64,000 bases of DNA from Promineifilum sp. (GTDB taxonomy: Bacteria; Chloroflexota; Anaerolineae; Promineifilales; Promineifilaceae): contig JAGOZU010000003.1 of NCBI GenBank assembly GCA_018058545.1, positions 1-64,000 on the forward strand. Direction: 5' to 3'. The notes under the pieces were generated by a model. That model was not told where the DNA came from, searched no databases, and saw only the letters and a list, made by a program, of their open reading frames with translations. Below, piece after piece: positions 16,548 to 25,751 of this stretch. Each line of letters starts with the position of its first letter. The first letter of the stretch is position 1. The position numbers were made by a program, and so were the translations under genes.

Positions 16548-16859
16548 GTGTCTGATATTAAGTATTTCCCTGATTGGGAATCACTGGTCGCTTTTGTGCC
16601 CGATGGCCCCAAGCCCAATTTCGTGGTGGAGAATGACAAGGTCAGGATCATCATGGCTGGGCTGGAGGCGGGACAGAAGATCCCCGAGCACCCGGAAAAG
16701 ATGGCCGTCTATCATTTCCTGACGGGTAACGGCTGGATGATCGTCAACGGCGAGCGCATGGCTGTCTCCGCCGGGTCGACCATCTACATGCCCGAAGGCG
16801 CCGTCCGCGGGATGGAAGCCGAGACAAAGATGGCCTTTATGGCTGTGCGCGTCGCCTGA
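16548..16859 (+). CDS. small cupin-domain protein
   Basis: 103 residues, GTG start at 16548. A single cupin barrel: HPEKMAVYHFLTGNGWMIVNGERMAVSAGSTIYMPEGAVRG follows the two-motif plan, with His in the first motif (EHPEKM, YHF). The second motif has MPEGAVRG where a metal-binding histidine would usually stand. Metal binding is therefore uncertain and the function is unknown; small cupins may be isomerases, dioxygenases or sensors. Second gene of the short transcript from the promoter at 16121, ended by the terminator at 16893. Confidence 0.82.
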   Translation: MSDIKYFPDWESLVAFVPDGPKPNFVVENDKVRIIMAGLEAGQKIPEHPEKMAVYHFLTGNGWMIVNGERMAVSAGSTIYMPEGAVRGMEAETKMAFMAVRVA

Positions 16860-16892
16860 TAGCGATTGACGTCGTACCGCCTGAAAAACATG

Positions 16893-16946
16893 GGCCGGCG
16901 CATGACGAACCTGTCTGATGACAGGTTCCATGCGCCGGCCTTTTTT
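16893..16946 (+). terminator. strong Rho-independent terminator
   Basis: GGCCGGCGCATG (16893-16904) pairs with CATGCGCCGGCC (16929-16940). A second nested stem GAACCTGTC/GACAGGTTC sits inside, and TTTTTT follows at 16941-16946. Confidence 0.9.
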
Positions 16947-16981
16947 GATCCGACGGCTGAATCCGGGGATTGGGCGACCGG

Positions 16982-18925
16982 TCAGACGCTCAGGTTTTCG
17001 ATAGCCACCGGCTCGATATCCCCCGCCGGCTCAAAGCCGAAGACACGGCCGTAGAAGTATAGCTCCGCTTCCATCGCGCGCTTGATGTTTTTCGCCTGCC
17101 GGAAGCCGTGACCCTCGCCCTCGAAGGCGACGTAGGCCACCGGCAACTTCCGCCGTCGCACCGCGGCATACATCCGCTCGGATTGATTGGGCGGCACGAC
17201 CTCGTCGTCCAGGCCCTGGAACAGAATCAGCGCCGCCGTGCAGCGGTCGGCAACGTGGATGGGCGAGCGTTTCATGTAGATATCCCGGCTCGCGGGATAG
17301 GGGCCGATGAGATTATCCAGATAGCGCGACTCAAACTTGTGCGTTTCCTGGGCCAACGCTTCGGCATCGCTGACGCCGTAATGGCTGGCGGCGGCCTTGA
17401 ACACGTCGCGGTTGGTGATGGCGCATAGCGTGGTGTAGCCGCCTGCGCTGCCGCCGCGAATGATGAGCCGGTCGCCGTCGGCCAGCCCTTGCTCCACCAG
17501 ATAGCGCGCCCCGTTGGCGCAGTCATCGACATCGACGATGCCCCAGTTGCCGTTGAGCCGTTGGCGATAGGCGCGGCCATAGCCGGTGCTGCCGCCATAG
17601 TTAACATCCAGCAGGGCGAACCCCCGGCTTGTCCAGTATTGGCGCGCCAGGCTGAAGTCGGCCGTGGTGGCCGACGTCGGCCCGCCATGGCTTAGCACAA
17701 CCAGCGGCGGCCGTTCGCCATTGGGGGCGGTGTACTCCCGATTGCGCGGCGGGTAGTAATAGCCATGGGCCGTCAGGCCGCCCTCGGTAGGGAACTCGAT
17801 CGGCTGGGCGATGGAGATATAGCCTTCGTCGATCGCCAGATCGGTCGAGCGTTTCAGGACTTCCGACGCGCCCGTCGCCAAATCATAGCGGACGACGGAT
17901 TGCGGCTGGGTGGGCGAGGCGGCGATGTAGACGACAAAGCCGTCCCCGGCGACGATGCGCGAGTGGGAGGGATAGAGCAGCGTGCCGGATACATCCAGCG
18001 ACGACAGGGCTTTCGTCGTCGTGTCGAGATGGGCCATGAAGCTGTGGCCGTCCTGCGTATAGGAGCATATCAACTCGGCCGGTGATGTGAAGATATAGGT
18101 CCCCAGCCCGAAGACCCACTGCACCATCCCAAAATCGGCTTCCATAGGGGCGAGTGCCTCGGCCGCGTCGCCGTTCAGGCGATAGAGGTTCCACCAGCCC
18201 GTGCGGTCGGATATGAAGTAGAGGACTCCGTCGGGCGACCAGGCGGGCTGGAAGACGGACTCGGTCGGACCGCCGGCCACCAGCCGCTTGTTGCCGATGG
18301 AGCCGTCCCCGGCCACGTCGGCCAGCCACAGCTGCGTGCCGTCCCAGGGCATGTTGGGGTGATCCCACGTCAGCCAGGCCAGACGATGGCCGTCGGGGCT
18401 GAGGCGCGGCGTGGCGTAGAAGTCGTGGCCCTCGGCCAACACCGTTTGCTCGCCGCCGGTTGTTGGAATGGCCACCAGGGTATTGATCGCCTCGCGGCCC
18501 TCCGTCCGGTGGTCTTCGCGGACGCAGATGAGGCGATTGCGGGCCGGGTCGAAGATGGCGTCGGCATAGCGCAGCGATACGGCGGGGGTGATGGCTTCGG
18601 GCGCGCCGCCTATGGGTTGACGATAGAGCCTCTGGTCGGCGAAATTGGAGAAATAGATGACGCCGTCATGGACGGTGTAATCGCCGCCGCCGTATTCGTG
18701 GACGCGCGTGCGGGCATTGAACCCGGCTGGGGTCACGTCCTCTTGTCGCCCGCTCGCCAGGCGGACGATGACGTTGCGGCCGCCTTCGCTGGGGCGTCCT
18801 TCGACCCAGTAGATTGCGTCACCATCGACCCAGGGTTGAGACAGGGAGATGGTCCCGCCCACGAGCAGGTCACTAGTGATGGGTGAATTCCAGGAGCCGT
18901 AGGGAGCGATAGCTGGTTTTGACAT
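16982..18925 (-). CDS. S9-family prolyl oligopeptidase / acylaminoacyl-peptidase
   Basis: 647 residues from the ATG at 18925 (MSKPAIAPYG). The frame stays open to 19381, but that part lies inside the cyclase gene and is a shadow. The N-terminal 350 residues are a beta-propeller with WD/PD40-like repeats (LSPDGHRLAWLTWD, AWSPDGVLYFISD). The C-terminal alpha/beta-hydrolase has nucleophile Ser in GGSAGGYTTL, Asp in GLDDEVVPPNQ and His in GEGHGFRQ, a complete triad. The enzyme cleaves short peptides or acyl-amino acids. No signal peptide, so cytoplasmic. Its promoter must lie within or just before the end of the cyclase gene 37 bp upstream, so the two may be co-transcribed. Confidence 0.92.
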   Translation of the reverse strand: MSKPAIAPYGSWNSPITSDLLVGGTISLSQPWVDGDAIYWVEGRPSEGGRNVIVRLASGRQEDVTPAGFNARTRVHEYGGGDYTVHDGVIYFSNFADQRLYRQPIGGAPEAITPAVSLRYADAIFDPARNRLICVREDHRTEGREAINTLVAIPTTGGEQTVLAEGHDFYATPRLSPDGHRLAWLTWDHPNMPWDGTQLWLADVAGDGSIGNKRLVAGGPTESVFQPAWSPDGVLYFISDRTGWWNLYRLNGDAAEALAPMEADFGMVQWVFGLGTYIFTSPAELICSYTQDGHSFMAHLDTTTKALSSLDVSGTLLYPSHSRIVAGDGFVVYIAASPTQPQSVVRYDLATGASEVLKRSTDLAIDEGYISIAQPIEFPTEGGLTAHGYYYPPRNREYTAPNGERPPLVVLSHGGPTSATTADFSLARQYWTSRGFALLDVNYGGSTGYGRAYRQRLNGNWGIVDVDDCANGARYLVEQGLADGDRLIIRGGSAGGYTTLCAITNRDVFKAAASHYGVSDAEALAQETHKFESRYLDNLIGPYPASRDIYMKRSPIHVADRCTAALILFQGLDDEVVPPNQSERMYAAVRRRKLPVAYVAFEGEGHGFRQAKNIKRAMEAELYFYGRVFGFEPAGDIEPVAIENLSV

Positions 18926-18962
18926 GGGCCAATGATAATCGCCTTTGGCGGCAACGCCAAAG

Positions 18963-21900
18963 TCAGCGACCGGTGCGCTCCGCCCACAATGACAGGATCT
19001 CCCGGTTCCAGGAGATGTTCCCGAGATAGGACTGGCGCGAGTCGTCGTCGAGAGTTCCGGCCGATGTTTGCAGCTCGTCATGGGCACGCGCCAGAACGGC
19101 CGGCGCGCGTGGATCTCCCGCTTCGTCCAGGACCCGATAAATCGCCAGCAGCATCCGTAATAGCTCCTCAGTCTCCTCCATCCGGCCATCCACCAGAAAG
19201 GCCAGGACGGCGTCGGCTTCGGCCACTGCCGCGCCGAGGTTGCCCTCGGCCGCCAGGGCTTGAGCCAGAAAGGCGCGACTCTCGGCCACCAGATGGGGTT
19301 GGCCGAGTTCAAGGCGCAGCGCGATGGCCTGTCGCAATAGAACAATGGCTTCTCGCGACCGGCCGCTCCACAGCAAGGCAACGCCGATACCGTTCAGGAG
19401 GAAACCCTCCAGTGGTCGGTAACCGGTCGCCCTCGCCCCGCGCAGCCCCTCCTCAAAAAGCTTGAGGGCTTCGTCGCTTTGATTCAGACAGATCATGACC
19501 CCGCCCAGGTTGAGCAGATTGATGTCTACTCCGGCCTGGTCGTTGATGTCACGAGCGACCTTGATGGACTCCTCAAACAGGCCCCGGGCGAGGTCGTATT
19601 TGCCCAGCAGGTTGGCCTGGACGCCCATGTTTCCCAGGACGACTCCCTCGCCCGCGCGATCGCCGATGGCTCGAGCGATGATAAGGGAATCGGCGAAATA
19701 TTGCGCGCTGGCCTTAAAATCGCAGCGGGCTTGCGTGGCCACGCCGAGGCTGTTGAGGGCGCGTCGCTCGCCCAGACGGTCGCCCAGCTCCCGAGCGATG
19801 TCCAACGCCTGGTGATAGCGGTATTGCTGGGTGGAAAAATCGCCTTGCTCCTCGGCTATGACGCCCAGCGCCCGCACGGCTTCCATCTGGACGCGACGGG
19901 CCTGAACCGAATCCGCCAGCTCCAGAGCTTGCTCCAGATATCCGCGGGCCTCGTCGAAATCGCCCAGAAACATGGTTGCGTTGCCTCGATGCAACAAAGC
20001 CTGGGCCTGCAAGGGGATATCGCCCGCTTCCTCGGCCAGTTTCAGGCCCTCGGCACTGAGTGACGCGGCTTGTTCATAGGCGCCGGTGATATGAAAGGTG
20101 TGAACGCACTCGATGGTCACCTCCGCCCGACGATATAAATCGCCCGACGATTTGGCTATCTGCTCCATCTCGGCCAGATCGGCCATTTCCGGCTCGCGCT
20201 CGCCCAACAGGTGATAAGTCTGCCGGCGAAGTTTGAGCAATTCATACCGTTCGGGATCGTCCTTGGCGATTAGCTCCAGGGCGCGGCTGAGGGCGCGAAT
20301 CGCTTCCGGGGCGGCATGGCGAACCACGGCCCCGCGCCCCGCTCGCGCTTGCCATTGGGCCTCGTTGCGGGCGTCCTCGGCCAAGGCGAAATGGGCGGCG
20401 ATCTGACCGGCATATTCATCGACCCGAGAGCCGCCGGCCCTGATCAGCCATTCGGCAGCGAGACGATGATAATCGCGTCGCAAAAGCCGCAGGATGCTTT
20501 CATAGGTGACGTCCCGCAGGAGGGCGTGCTGGAAGACGAACTCGTTCGTGCCCTCGAAGGCCGTCTCTTCCCGCCGGTAGACCAGCTCGCGTTGCCTCAA
20601 GGTGGGCCACAGCGCGGCGAAGGTCTCCTCGACGTCCGACGCCTGGTCGATGTAGTCCACGGCCGCATCCCAGAAATGCCGGCCGATGACCGAGGCGTGC
20701 TGCAGGGCGGCCCGTTCGGCCGTGGGCAGGCTATCCAGGCGAGCCTGGAGCACGCCTGTCAACGTCGCCGGCACATGAACGGCGGTGAGTTTCCCCGACC
20801 GAATGGCCCAGTGTTCATCAACGACAACGATGACGCCTTCGTCAAAGAGCATCTTGATCAGCTCCTCGACGTAGTAGGGGTTGCCTTCGGCGCGGCCGGT
20901 GATCATCTCCCGAAGCTGGTCGGGAACGCGCTCCGCCTTTTGCAGAATTTCGGCCACCAGTTCGTCGCTGGCCCGGGCGTCGAGAAAGGACAGGTCGATT
21001 CGCCGGTGATAGGGGCGGTCACTCATCCAGTCGGGATGGCGTTCGAAGAGGGTGGGGCGCGCCGTGCCCAGGAACATCGCCGGCCGCTCGGCAAGGGCCG
21101 TGGACAGCGAGGCGATGGCGTCGAGAGAGCTGGTATCGGCCCAATGCAGATCTTCCAGAAGAAGTAAAACGGGACTGCGGTCGGCCGCGGCTTTGAAAAA
21201 GGCCGACATATAGAATAACGCCTGGTTGTGCAACTGGTGGATATCATCGGTGAGAGACCGAACCGATGCGTCGTCGCTGAAATCATAACCCAGCAAGTGG
21301 CCGACGATATGGGCCTTGCGGGTCGTTTCCTCATCGTGGCCCAGCACGCCATGGAAGACGGCGACCAGCTTGTCGCGTACAACCTGGGCCGGGTCGTCGT
21401 CGAGGATGCCGGCGCGGAAGACAAAGATGCTGCGCAACAAGCCATAGGGCAGGTTTTGCGTCTCCAGCCAGGCGCGGCCGCGGAACAACTGGGTCGAGGC
21501 AGGGTCCAGGTCGACCCAGTGTTCGAACTCGAAGAGCAGGCGAGACTTGCCCAGCCCCGCCTCGCCGACGATGATGGCCGACACCCGGTCGCGCTTGTCG
21601 AGCATCTGCTGAAACAGCCCCTGGAGCACAGCCAGTTCAGCGTCGCGGCCGATCATCCGCGTATCGACTCCCTCCACGCCGCGGCGCCGGGTGCGGAAGG
21701 AACGCGCTTTGCGACGCAGTACGCGATAGACCGGCACGGGTTCGGCGAAGCCCTTGGCCTGAATCGGGTCAAGCGGCTGGAAGTCAAACACGCCGCGAAT
21801 GTGCCGGTAGGTATGGTGGGAGATGAGGATCGTGCCCGGTTTGGCGGCGCTCTCCAGGCGGGCGGCCAGGTTGACCGGCAAACCGGTCACGGCGTCCTCG

Positions 21901-22403
21901 CCCTCCGTGCCGCCGCCGATCAGCACCACGCCGGTATCGATGCCGACGCGAACCTGAAACCCGGGCAGGCCTCGCTCGGTTTCCAGTTCGGCGGCGATGA
22001 CGGCGGCCGTTTCCAGGATTTCCAGCGCCGCCAGCACCGCGTGGTCGGGATCGTGTTCCTGGGCCACGGGCAGACCGAAAATGGCCTTGTAGCCGTCGCC
22101 CTGATAGCGGACGATGCGGCCGCCGCACCGTTCGACAGGCGCGGCCAGTCGCTTCAAAGCCCCGTCGATGAGGTCCATGATCTCTTCCGGGTCGCGACCC
22201 TGGATCAGGGTCGTGTGGTTGGCCAGATCGATGAAGAGGAGAGTGGCCTGGGCGCGGCGGGATTCGGGGGCGGTCGGGGGAGTCAGCGTGGCCAATTGAG
22301 CGCGCAAGGCGGCTATCGTGGCGTCGATGATGGCGTCGTCAATGGTTCCGCGCAAGCTTTCCTGCACGGCGATAGCCTGTTCAAGTTGCGTTCGGTCGAC
22401 CAT
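18963..22403 (-). CDS. class III nucleotidyl cyclase, AAA ATPase and TPR regulatory protein
   Basis: 1146 residues from the ATG at 22403 (a GTG at 22409 is also in frame). Residues about 50-215 are a class III cyclase domain with metal-binding Asp in LLFIDLANHTTL and in RYQGDGYKAIFG. A large ATPase module follows, with Walker A GEAGLGKSRL near residue 283 and Walker-B-like LLLLEDLHWAD. The C-terminal 450 residues are TPR-like helical repeats (for example QAQALLHRGNATMFLGDFDE). The architecture is that of cyclase-ATPase-TPR sensor regulators common in Chloroflexota and actinobacteria. The product could be cAMP; whether the cyclase is active cannot be told. It has no membrane segment. Confidence 0.9.
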   Translation of the reverse strand: MVDRTQLEQAIAVQESLRGTIDDAIIDATIAALRAQLATLTPPTAPESRRAQATLLFIDLANHTTLIQGRDPEEIMDLIDGALKRLAAPVERCGGRIVRYQGDGYKAIFGLPVAQEHDPDHAVLAALEILETAAVIAAELETERGLPGFQVRVGIDTGVVLIGGGTEGEDAVTGLPVNLAARLESAAKPGTILISHHTYRHIRGVFDFQPLDPIQAKGFAEPVPVYRVLRRKARSFRTRRRGVEGVDTRMIGRDAELAVLQGLFQQMLDKRDRVSAIIVGEAGLGKSRLLFEFEHWVDLDPASTQLFRGRAWLETQNLPYGLLRSIFVFRAGILDDDPAQVVRDKLVAVFHGVLGHDEETTRKAHIVGHLLGYDFSDDASVRSLTDDIHQLHNQALFYMSAFFKAAADRSPVLLLLEDLHWADTSSLDAIASLSTALAERPAMFLGTARPTLFERHPDWMSDRPYHRRIDLSFLDARASDELVAEILQKAERVPDQLREMITGRAEGNPYYVEELIKMLFDEGVIVVVDEHWAIRSGKLTAVHVPATLTGVLQARLDSLPTAERAALQHASVIGRHFWDAAVDYIDQASDVEETFAALWPTLRQRELVYRREETAFEGTNEFVFQHALLRDVTYESILRLLRRDYHRLAAEWLIRAGGSRVDEYAGQIAAHFALAEDARNEAQWQARAGRGAVVRHAAPEAIRALSRALELIAKDDPERYELLKLRRQTYHLLGEREPEMADLAEMEQIAKSSGDLYRRAEVTIECVHTFHITGAYEQAASLSAEGLKLAEEAGDIPLQAQALLHRGNATMFLGDFDEARGYLEQALELADSVQARRVQMEAVRALGVIAEEQGDFSTQQYRYHQALDIARELGDRLGERRALNSLGVATQARCDFKASAQYFADSLIIARAIGDRAGEGVVLGNMGVQANLLGKYDLARGLFEESIKVARDINDQAGVDINLLNLGGVMICLNQSDEALKLFEEGLRGARATGYRPLEGFLLNGIGVALLWSGRSREAIVLLRQAIALRLELGQPHLVAESRAFLAQALAAEGNLGAAVAEADAVLAFLVDGRMEETEELLRMLLAIYRVLDEAGDPRAPAVLARAHDELQTSAGTLDDDSRQSYLGNISWNREILSLWAERTGR

Positions 22404-22503
22404 GTACACCCCGTATGTCTCTGCGGATTGCGGGGAGATGATACCACAGGTCGTGCGCCCGGATTAGTGTCGATCAAGGATCGGCGGGCGGGCTATTGCA
22501 TAT

Positions 22504-22629
22504 TTACAAATCAATCAAGGATGTGCCGTAGGGGTCAGGCAACCGGGCAATTATCTGCATGGAAACGCGCGACCTCCAAACCCGGTTGCCTGACCCTTCT
22601 GAGAAGCCCTATACCGCATTAATTTGTAA
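22504..22629 (+). repeat. dispersed hairpin element, copy 2 (short form)
   Basis: 126 bp with terminal inverted repeats TTACAAATCAAT (22504-22515) and ATTAATTTGTAA (ending 22629), one mismatch. Inside, GGGTCAGGCAACCGGG (22532-22547) pairs perfectly over 16 bp with 22581-22596. It shares the flanking words CAAGGATGTGCCGTA and CCGCATTAATTTGTA with copy 3 but lacks the second hairpin. There is no open reading frame of note. It fills most of the 319-bp gap between the cyclase and dehydrogenase genes; the rest holds only the terminator at 22686. Confidence 0.85.
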
Positions 22630-22685
22630 CAGTCCAAAAGCCTCATGGCCGTTGGGGAACGGCCGCGTGGCGATGGTTTGTTAAC

Positions 22686-22714
22686 CCGGGGGCGGGTTTG
22701 AGGCCCGCCCCCGG
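22686..22714 (-). terminator. GC-rich hairpin after the glutamate dehydrogenase gene
   Basis: CCGGGGGCGGG (22686-22696) pairs with CCCGCCCCCGG (22704-22714), 8 bp past the stop codon on the minus strand. Weak or no T-run. Confidence 0.5.
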
Positions 22715-22722
22715 CATAATCA

Positions 22723-23973
22723 TTAGACCCAACCGCGGGCGCGGACGGCCTCGGCCACGCGATTGACGGCCACCAGGTAGGCGGCCATGCGCGTCTCGAC
22801 GCCCCGCTCCTCGGCCATGTTGTGCACGGCGTGGAAGGCGGTGGTCATCTTCTGGTCCAGGCGCTCCTGCACCAGCTCCTCGGTCCAGTAGTAGCCGTAG
22901 GAGTTCTGCACCATCTCGAAGTAGGAGACGGAGACGCCGCCGGCGTTGCACAGGAAGTCGGGGATGATGTAGATACCCTTTTCCTTCATAATCCGGTCGG
23001 CTTCCGGCGTCGTCGGGCCGTTGGCCAGCTCGGCCACGATCTTGGCCTGGATGCGGTCGGCGTTGGCGCCGGTGAGCTGGTTCTCGATGGCGGCGGGGAT
23101 GAGGATATCGACCGGCATCTCCAGCAATTGGGCGTTGCTGATCTCTTCGCTGCCCGGTGTGCCGCCGACCTTGCCGGTGCGACGCATCTGGGCGCTGACG
23201 ACGGCCGGGTCGAAGCCGTCGGGATTATAGATGGCTCCGAATTCGTCGCTGAGGGCGATGACCTTCAGGCCGAACAGGTCGTGGGCCAGCTTGTGGGCGA
23301 AACTGCCGACATTGCCGTAACCCTGGATGGCCGCCGTGGCCCCTTTCAGGTTCATGCCGAGGAGCTTGGCGGCCTCGCGGATGGTCACCATGCCGCCCAT
23401 GGCCGTCGCCGGGGTGCGCCCGGCCGAGCCGCCGAGCAGGATCGGCTTGCCGGTGATGACGCCCGGCTCGTGGATGCCGTGGATGGTCTCGTACTCGTCC
23501 AGCATCCAGGACATGATCTGCGGGTTGGAGCCTACGTCGGGGGCGGGCACGTCCTGCTTCAATCCGACGAAGCGGGCCACACCGCGCATGTAGCCGCGGC
23601 TCAGGCGCTCCAGTTCACCGGCCGACAGGTTGCGCGGATTGCAGACCACGCCGCCTTTGCCGCCGCCCAAGGGCACGTCGCAAACGGCCGTCTTCCATGT
23701 CATCCAGGCGGCCAGGGCGCGGACGGTGTCGATGGTTTCGTCGGGATGGAAGCGGATGCCGCCCTTGGCCGGGCCGCGAGCGTCGTTGTACTGCACGCGG
23801 AAAGCCCTGAACGTTTCCGTGTGGCCGTCATCCATGCGCACGGGGATGCTGAAGTGAAACTCGCGCATCGGCTCGCGCAGGAATGCGTGCATGTCGGCAT
23901 CGAGTTGAAGGATGCCGGCCGCCTTGTCCAATTGGGCTTGGGCAATTGCAAACGGATTCAAATTTTCAGACAT
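22723..23973 (-). CDS. gdhA: glutamate dehydrogenase
   Basis: 416 residues from the ATG at 23973 (MSENLNP), preceded by CAGGAGATTTGAACCAATC, a good ribosome binding site; the frame runs further to 24033 without a better signal. The catalytic segments of hexameric Glu/Leu/Phe/Val dehydrogenases are complete: GPAKGGIRFHP, PLGGGKGG with the active-site Lys, VPAPDVGSN with the catalytic Asp, and the Rossmann motif GYGNVGS. It interconverts glutamate with 2-oxoglutarate and ammonium in the cytoplasm. The length and the KQDVPAPDVG form fit the bacterial/archaeal GDH group of about 415 residues. Cofactor specificity is not clear from sequence alone. Confidence 0.93.
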   Translation of the reverse strand: MSENLNPFAIAQAQLDKAAGILQLDADMHAFLREPMREFHFSIPVRMDDGHTETFRAFRVQYNDARGPAKGGIRFHPDETIDTVRALAAWMTWKTAVCDVPLGGGKGGVVCNPRNLSAGELERLSRGYMRGVARFVGLKQDVPAPDVGSNPQIMSWMLDEYETIHGIHEPGVITGKPILLGGSAGRTPATAMGGMVTIREAAKLLGMNLKGATAAIQGYGNVGSFAHKLAHDLFGLKVIALSDEFGAIYNPDGFDPAVVSAQMRRTGKVGGTPGSEEISNAQLLEMPVDILIPAAIENQLTGANADRIQAKIVAELANGPTTPEADRIMKEKGIYIIPDFLCNAGGVSVSYFEMVQNSYGYYWTEELVQERLDQKMTTAFHAVHNMAEERGVETRMAAYLVAVNRVAEAVRARGWV

Positions 23974-24113
23974 GATTGGTTCAAATCTCCTGTAGGAAAT
24001 AGTGGTGGTTTCTTGTTTCAACAGACACTGCAACTAAAATCGCCAGACACCGACGGTCCCTGGCGATAATCCATTCAGATCGTAATGTGCGCGGCACGGC
24101 CGACCATGCCGGA

Positions 24114-25631
24114 TCAGCGAACGGCGAAAAAGTGACGTCCCCACGGGGCCAGCTCGACAAACAGGCCCATGTTCAATACTTCGTCGCCGTTCCATTCGTA
24201 GGTTGTGTCGTCCATGACATCGACGAACAACCAGTTCTGCCCGGCCAGATCGGGCCACGGCAGCTGCACTCGCGCCTGGGATGTGGTGGACGACAGATTG
24301 ACTACGATCACACGGCGCTCGTCGCCCGCCTGCCAGCACCACGCCACCAGATTATTATAGCTCTTATTATCGGGCCAACCATTTAATGCGCACAGCAACC
24401 ACCGCCCTTCGCGAAGCGCCGGGCTTTGGATCTCGTTGGTCAGCCGGCGATAGAAGGCCAGCAGGGCGCGGTCGGGCGGTTCGTCGGGGCGGCGGGTCAG
24501 AAAGACGGGGATCTGGGTTTTGTAGCCCTCAAATTGACCCTGATAGAACAGCTTGGCGCCGGGCAGAGTATAGGCGGCGATGGCTGCCGCCAGCGCTCGC
24601 CCGGCCCGGAATACGGCCGCGGCGCGAGGTTCGTCGTGGTTTTCGATGAACCGCACCAGCCGTTGCTGATAGGATACGTCGGCCAGCAGATGTCCGCGCA
24701 CCGCGGCGGCCGTCTCATGGGCCAGCCGGTCGTAGAGTCGCTTGTCGTAGCAGAAGTCGAACCCTTGCTGCTGCATCTCCCATTCCATATCCCAGTAGAC
24801 TTCGGCGATGAAGCGAAAGTCGGGATAGCGCTCATGCACGGCGGGGATGATCTCGCGCCAATACTCCTCTTCCGGCGGCGAACCGGCGCGCGCGCCCCAG
24901 GTCTTGCCGAATGTGGCCGTGGTCATCAGCATGGCCATGTCGCAGCGCACGCCGTCGGCCTGGTCGGCTATCTCGCGCAGCGTGTCCACAGCCGCGCTGC
25001 GCAAGCCGGGATGAAAGCCGTTGAGCTGGGCCACATCGGGCCAGGCCGCGAGGTTTGGATCGCGGCCGTTGGCAATGACCTGCCCATTGGCCTCGAAGAA
25101 CTCTTTAGGCGCGGTGGCCAGGTCGTCGGCCGTCCCGTGGATGAAGTACTCGGGGTGACTGTCCAGCCAGGGGTGGTCGGGGGCGACGTGGTTGGGCACG
25201 AAGTCGAGGATGAGGCCCATGCCGCGCTCGGCCAGTTTGGCCCGCGCCCGGGCCAGTCCCTTGCGGCCGCCGAGCGCCTTGTCGACCTTGTAGTTGCGGA
25301 TGCAATAGGGCGAACCGGCGATATCTTCCGGTTTGGCATCGGGCAGGGTGGAGAGGATCGCTTGCTTGCGCCCCTCATCTTCCAGAGCCATCGCCAACCC
25401 GACGGGGCTGAGTTCCCAGACGCCCATCAGCCAGACAGCGTCGAAGCGGAAACCGGCCATGGTATCCCAGACGTCATCGGGGACGTTGGCCAGGGTGATC
25501 GGTCGGGCGTATTGTCGGGTCAATTCACGGAGCCAGAGCCGGGTGTTGATCTCGTAGATCATCGGTCGTGGCGACAAGGCGATGCCAATCGCCTTACGAT
25601 CTGCATTCGCGGGCTGAGCGGTTGGCGACAT
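24114..25631 (-). CDS. GH13 alpha-amylase-family glycosidase
   Basis: 505 residues. The ATG follows GAGGAGCGCCCATC, a good ribosome binding site. The (beta/alpha)8 barrel motifs are present: LDFVPNHVAPDHP (region I), GVRCDMAML with the nucleophile Asp (region II), FIAEVYW with the acid Glu (region III) and FIENHDEPR with the third carboxylate (region IV). There is no signal peptide, so it probably acts on internal alpha-glucan or maltodextrin. The N-terminal PRPMIYEINTRLWLREL is typical of a subgroup of uncharacterised Chloroflexota and actinobacterial enzymes. The exact reaction (hydrolase, transferase or sucrose/trehalose-type) cannot be chosen from sequence. Confidence 0.9.
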   Translation of the reverse strand: MSPTAQPANADRKAIGIALSPRPMIYEINTRLWLRELTRQYARPITLANVPDDVWDTMAGFRFDAVWLMGVWELSPVGLAMALEDEGRKQAILSTLPDAKPEDIAGSPYCIRNYKVDKALGGRKGLARARAKLAERGMGLILDFVPNHVAPDHPWLDSHPEYFIHGTADDLATAPKEFFEANGQVIANGRDPNLAAWPDVAQLNGFHPGLRSAAVDTLREIADQADGVRCDMAMLMTTATFGKTWGARAGSPPEEEYWREIIPAVHERYPDFRFIAEVYWDMEWEMQQQGFDFCYDKRLYDRLAHETAAAVRGHLLADVSYQQRLVRFIENHDEPRAAAVFRAGRALAAAIAAYTLPGAKLFYQGQFEGYKTQIPVFLTRRPDEPPDRALLAFYRRLTNEIQSPALREGRWLLCALNGWPDNKSYNNLVAWCWQAGDERRVIVVNLSSTTSQARVQLPWPDLAGQNWLFVDVMDDTTYEWNGDEVLNMGLFVELAPWGRHFFAVR

Positions 25632-25714
25632 GATGGGCGCTCCTCATGAATACTGTTAATTTTGGCTCATGAGCGATGATAATGCAACCCCGCAGGGTTT
25701 TCAGCGGGGCGATG

Positions 25715-25743
25715 AAAAAGCCCGCGTCACGAATGGCGCGGGC
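25715..25743 (-). terminator. Rho-independent terminator of the minus-strand gene at 25752
   Basis: On the minus strand GCCCGCG pairs with CGCGGGC around a 10-base loop, followed by TTTTTC (plus-strand A-run at 25715-25719). Eight bp past the stop codon. Confidence 0.8.
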
Positions 25744-25751
25744 CAGGCGAG

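Noticed and set aside
18926-19381. 5' extension of the S9 peptidase frame to 799 residues
   Set aside because: It lies inside the cyclase/TPR gene on the same strand in another frame, has unusual composition and no start signal; MSKPAIAPYG at 18925 fits the family.
22495-22640. Riboswitch or 6S-type RNA
   Set aside because: The same ends and stems recur at two other unrelated loci, in both orientations, which fits a dispersed element better than a cis-regulatory RNA.
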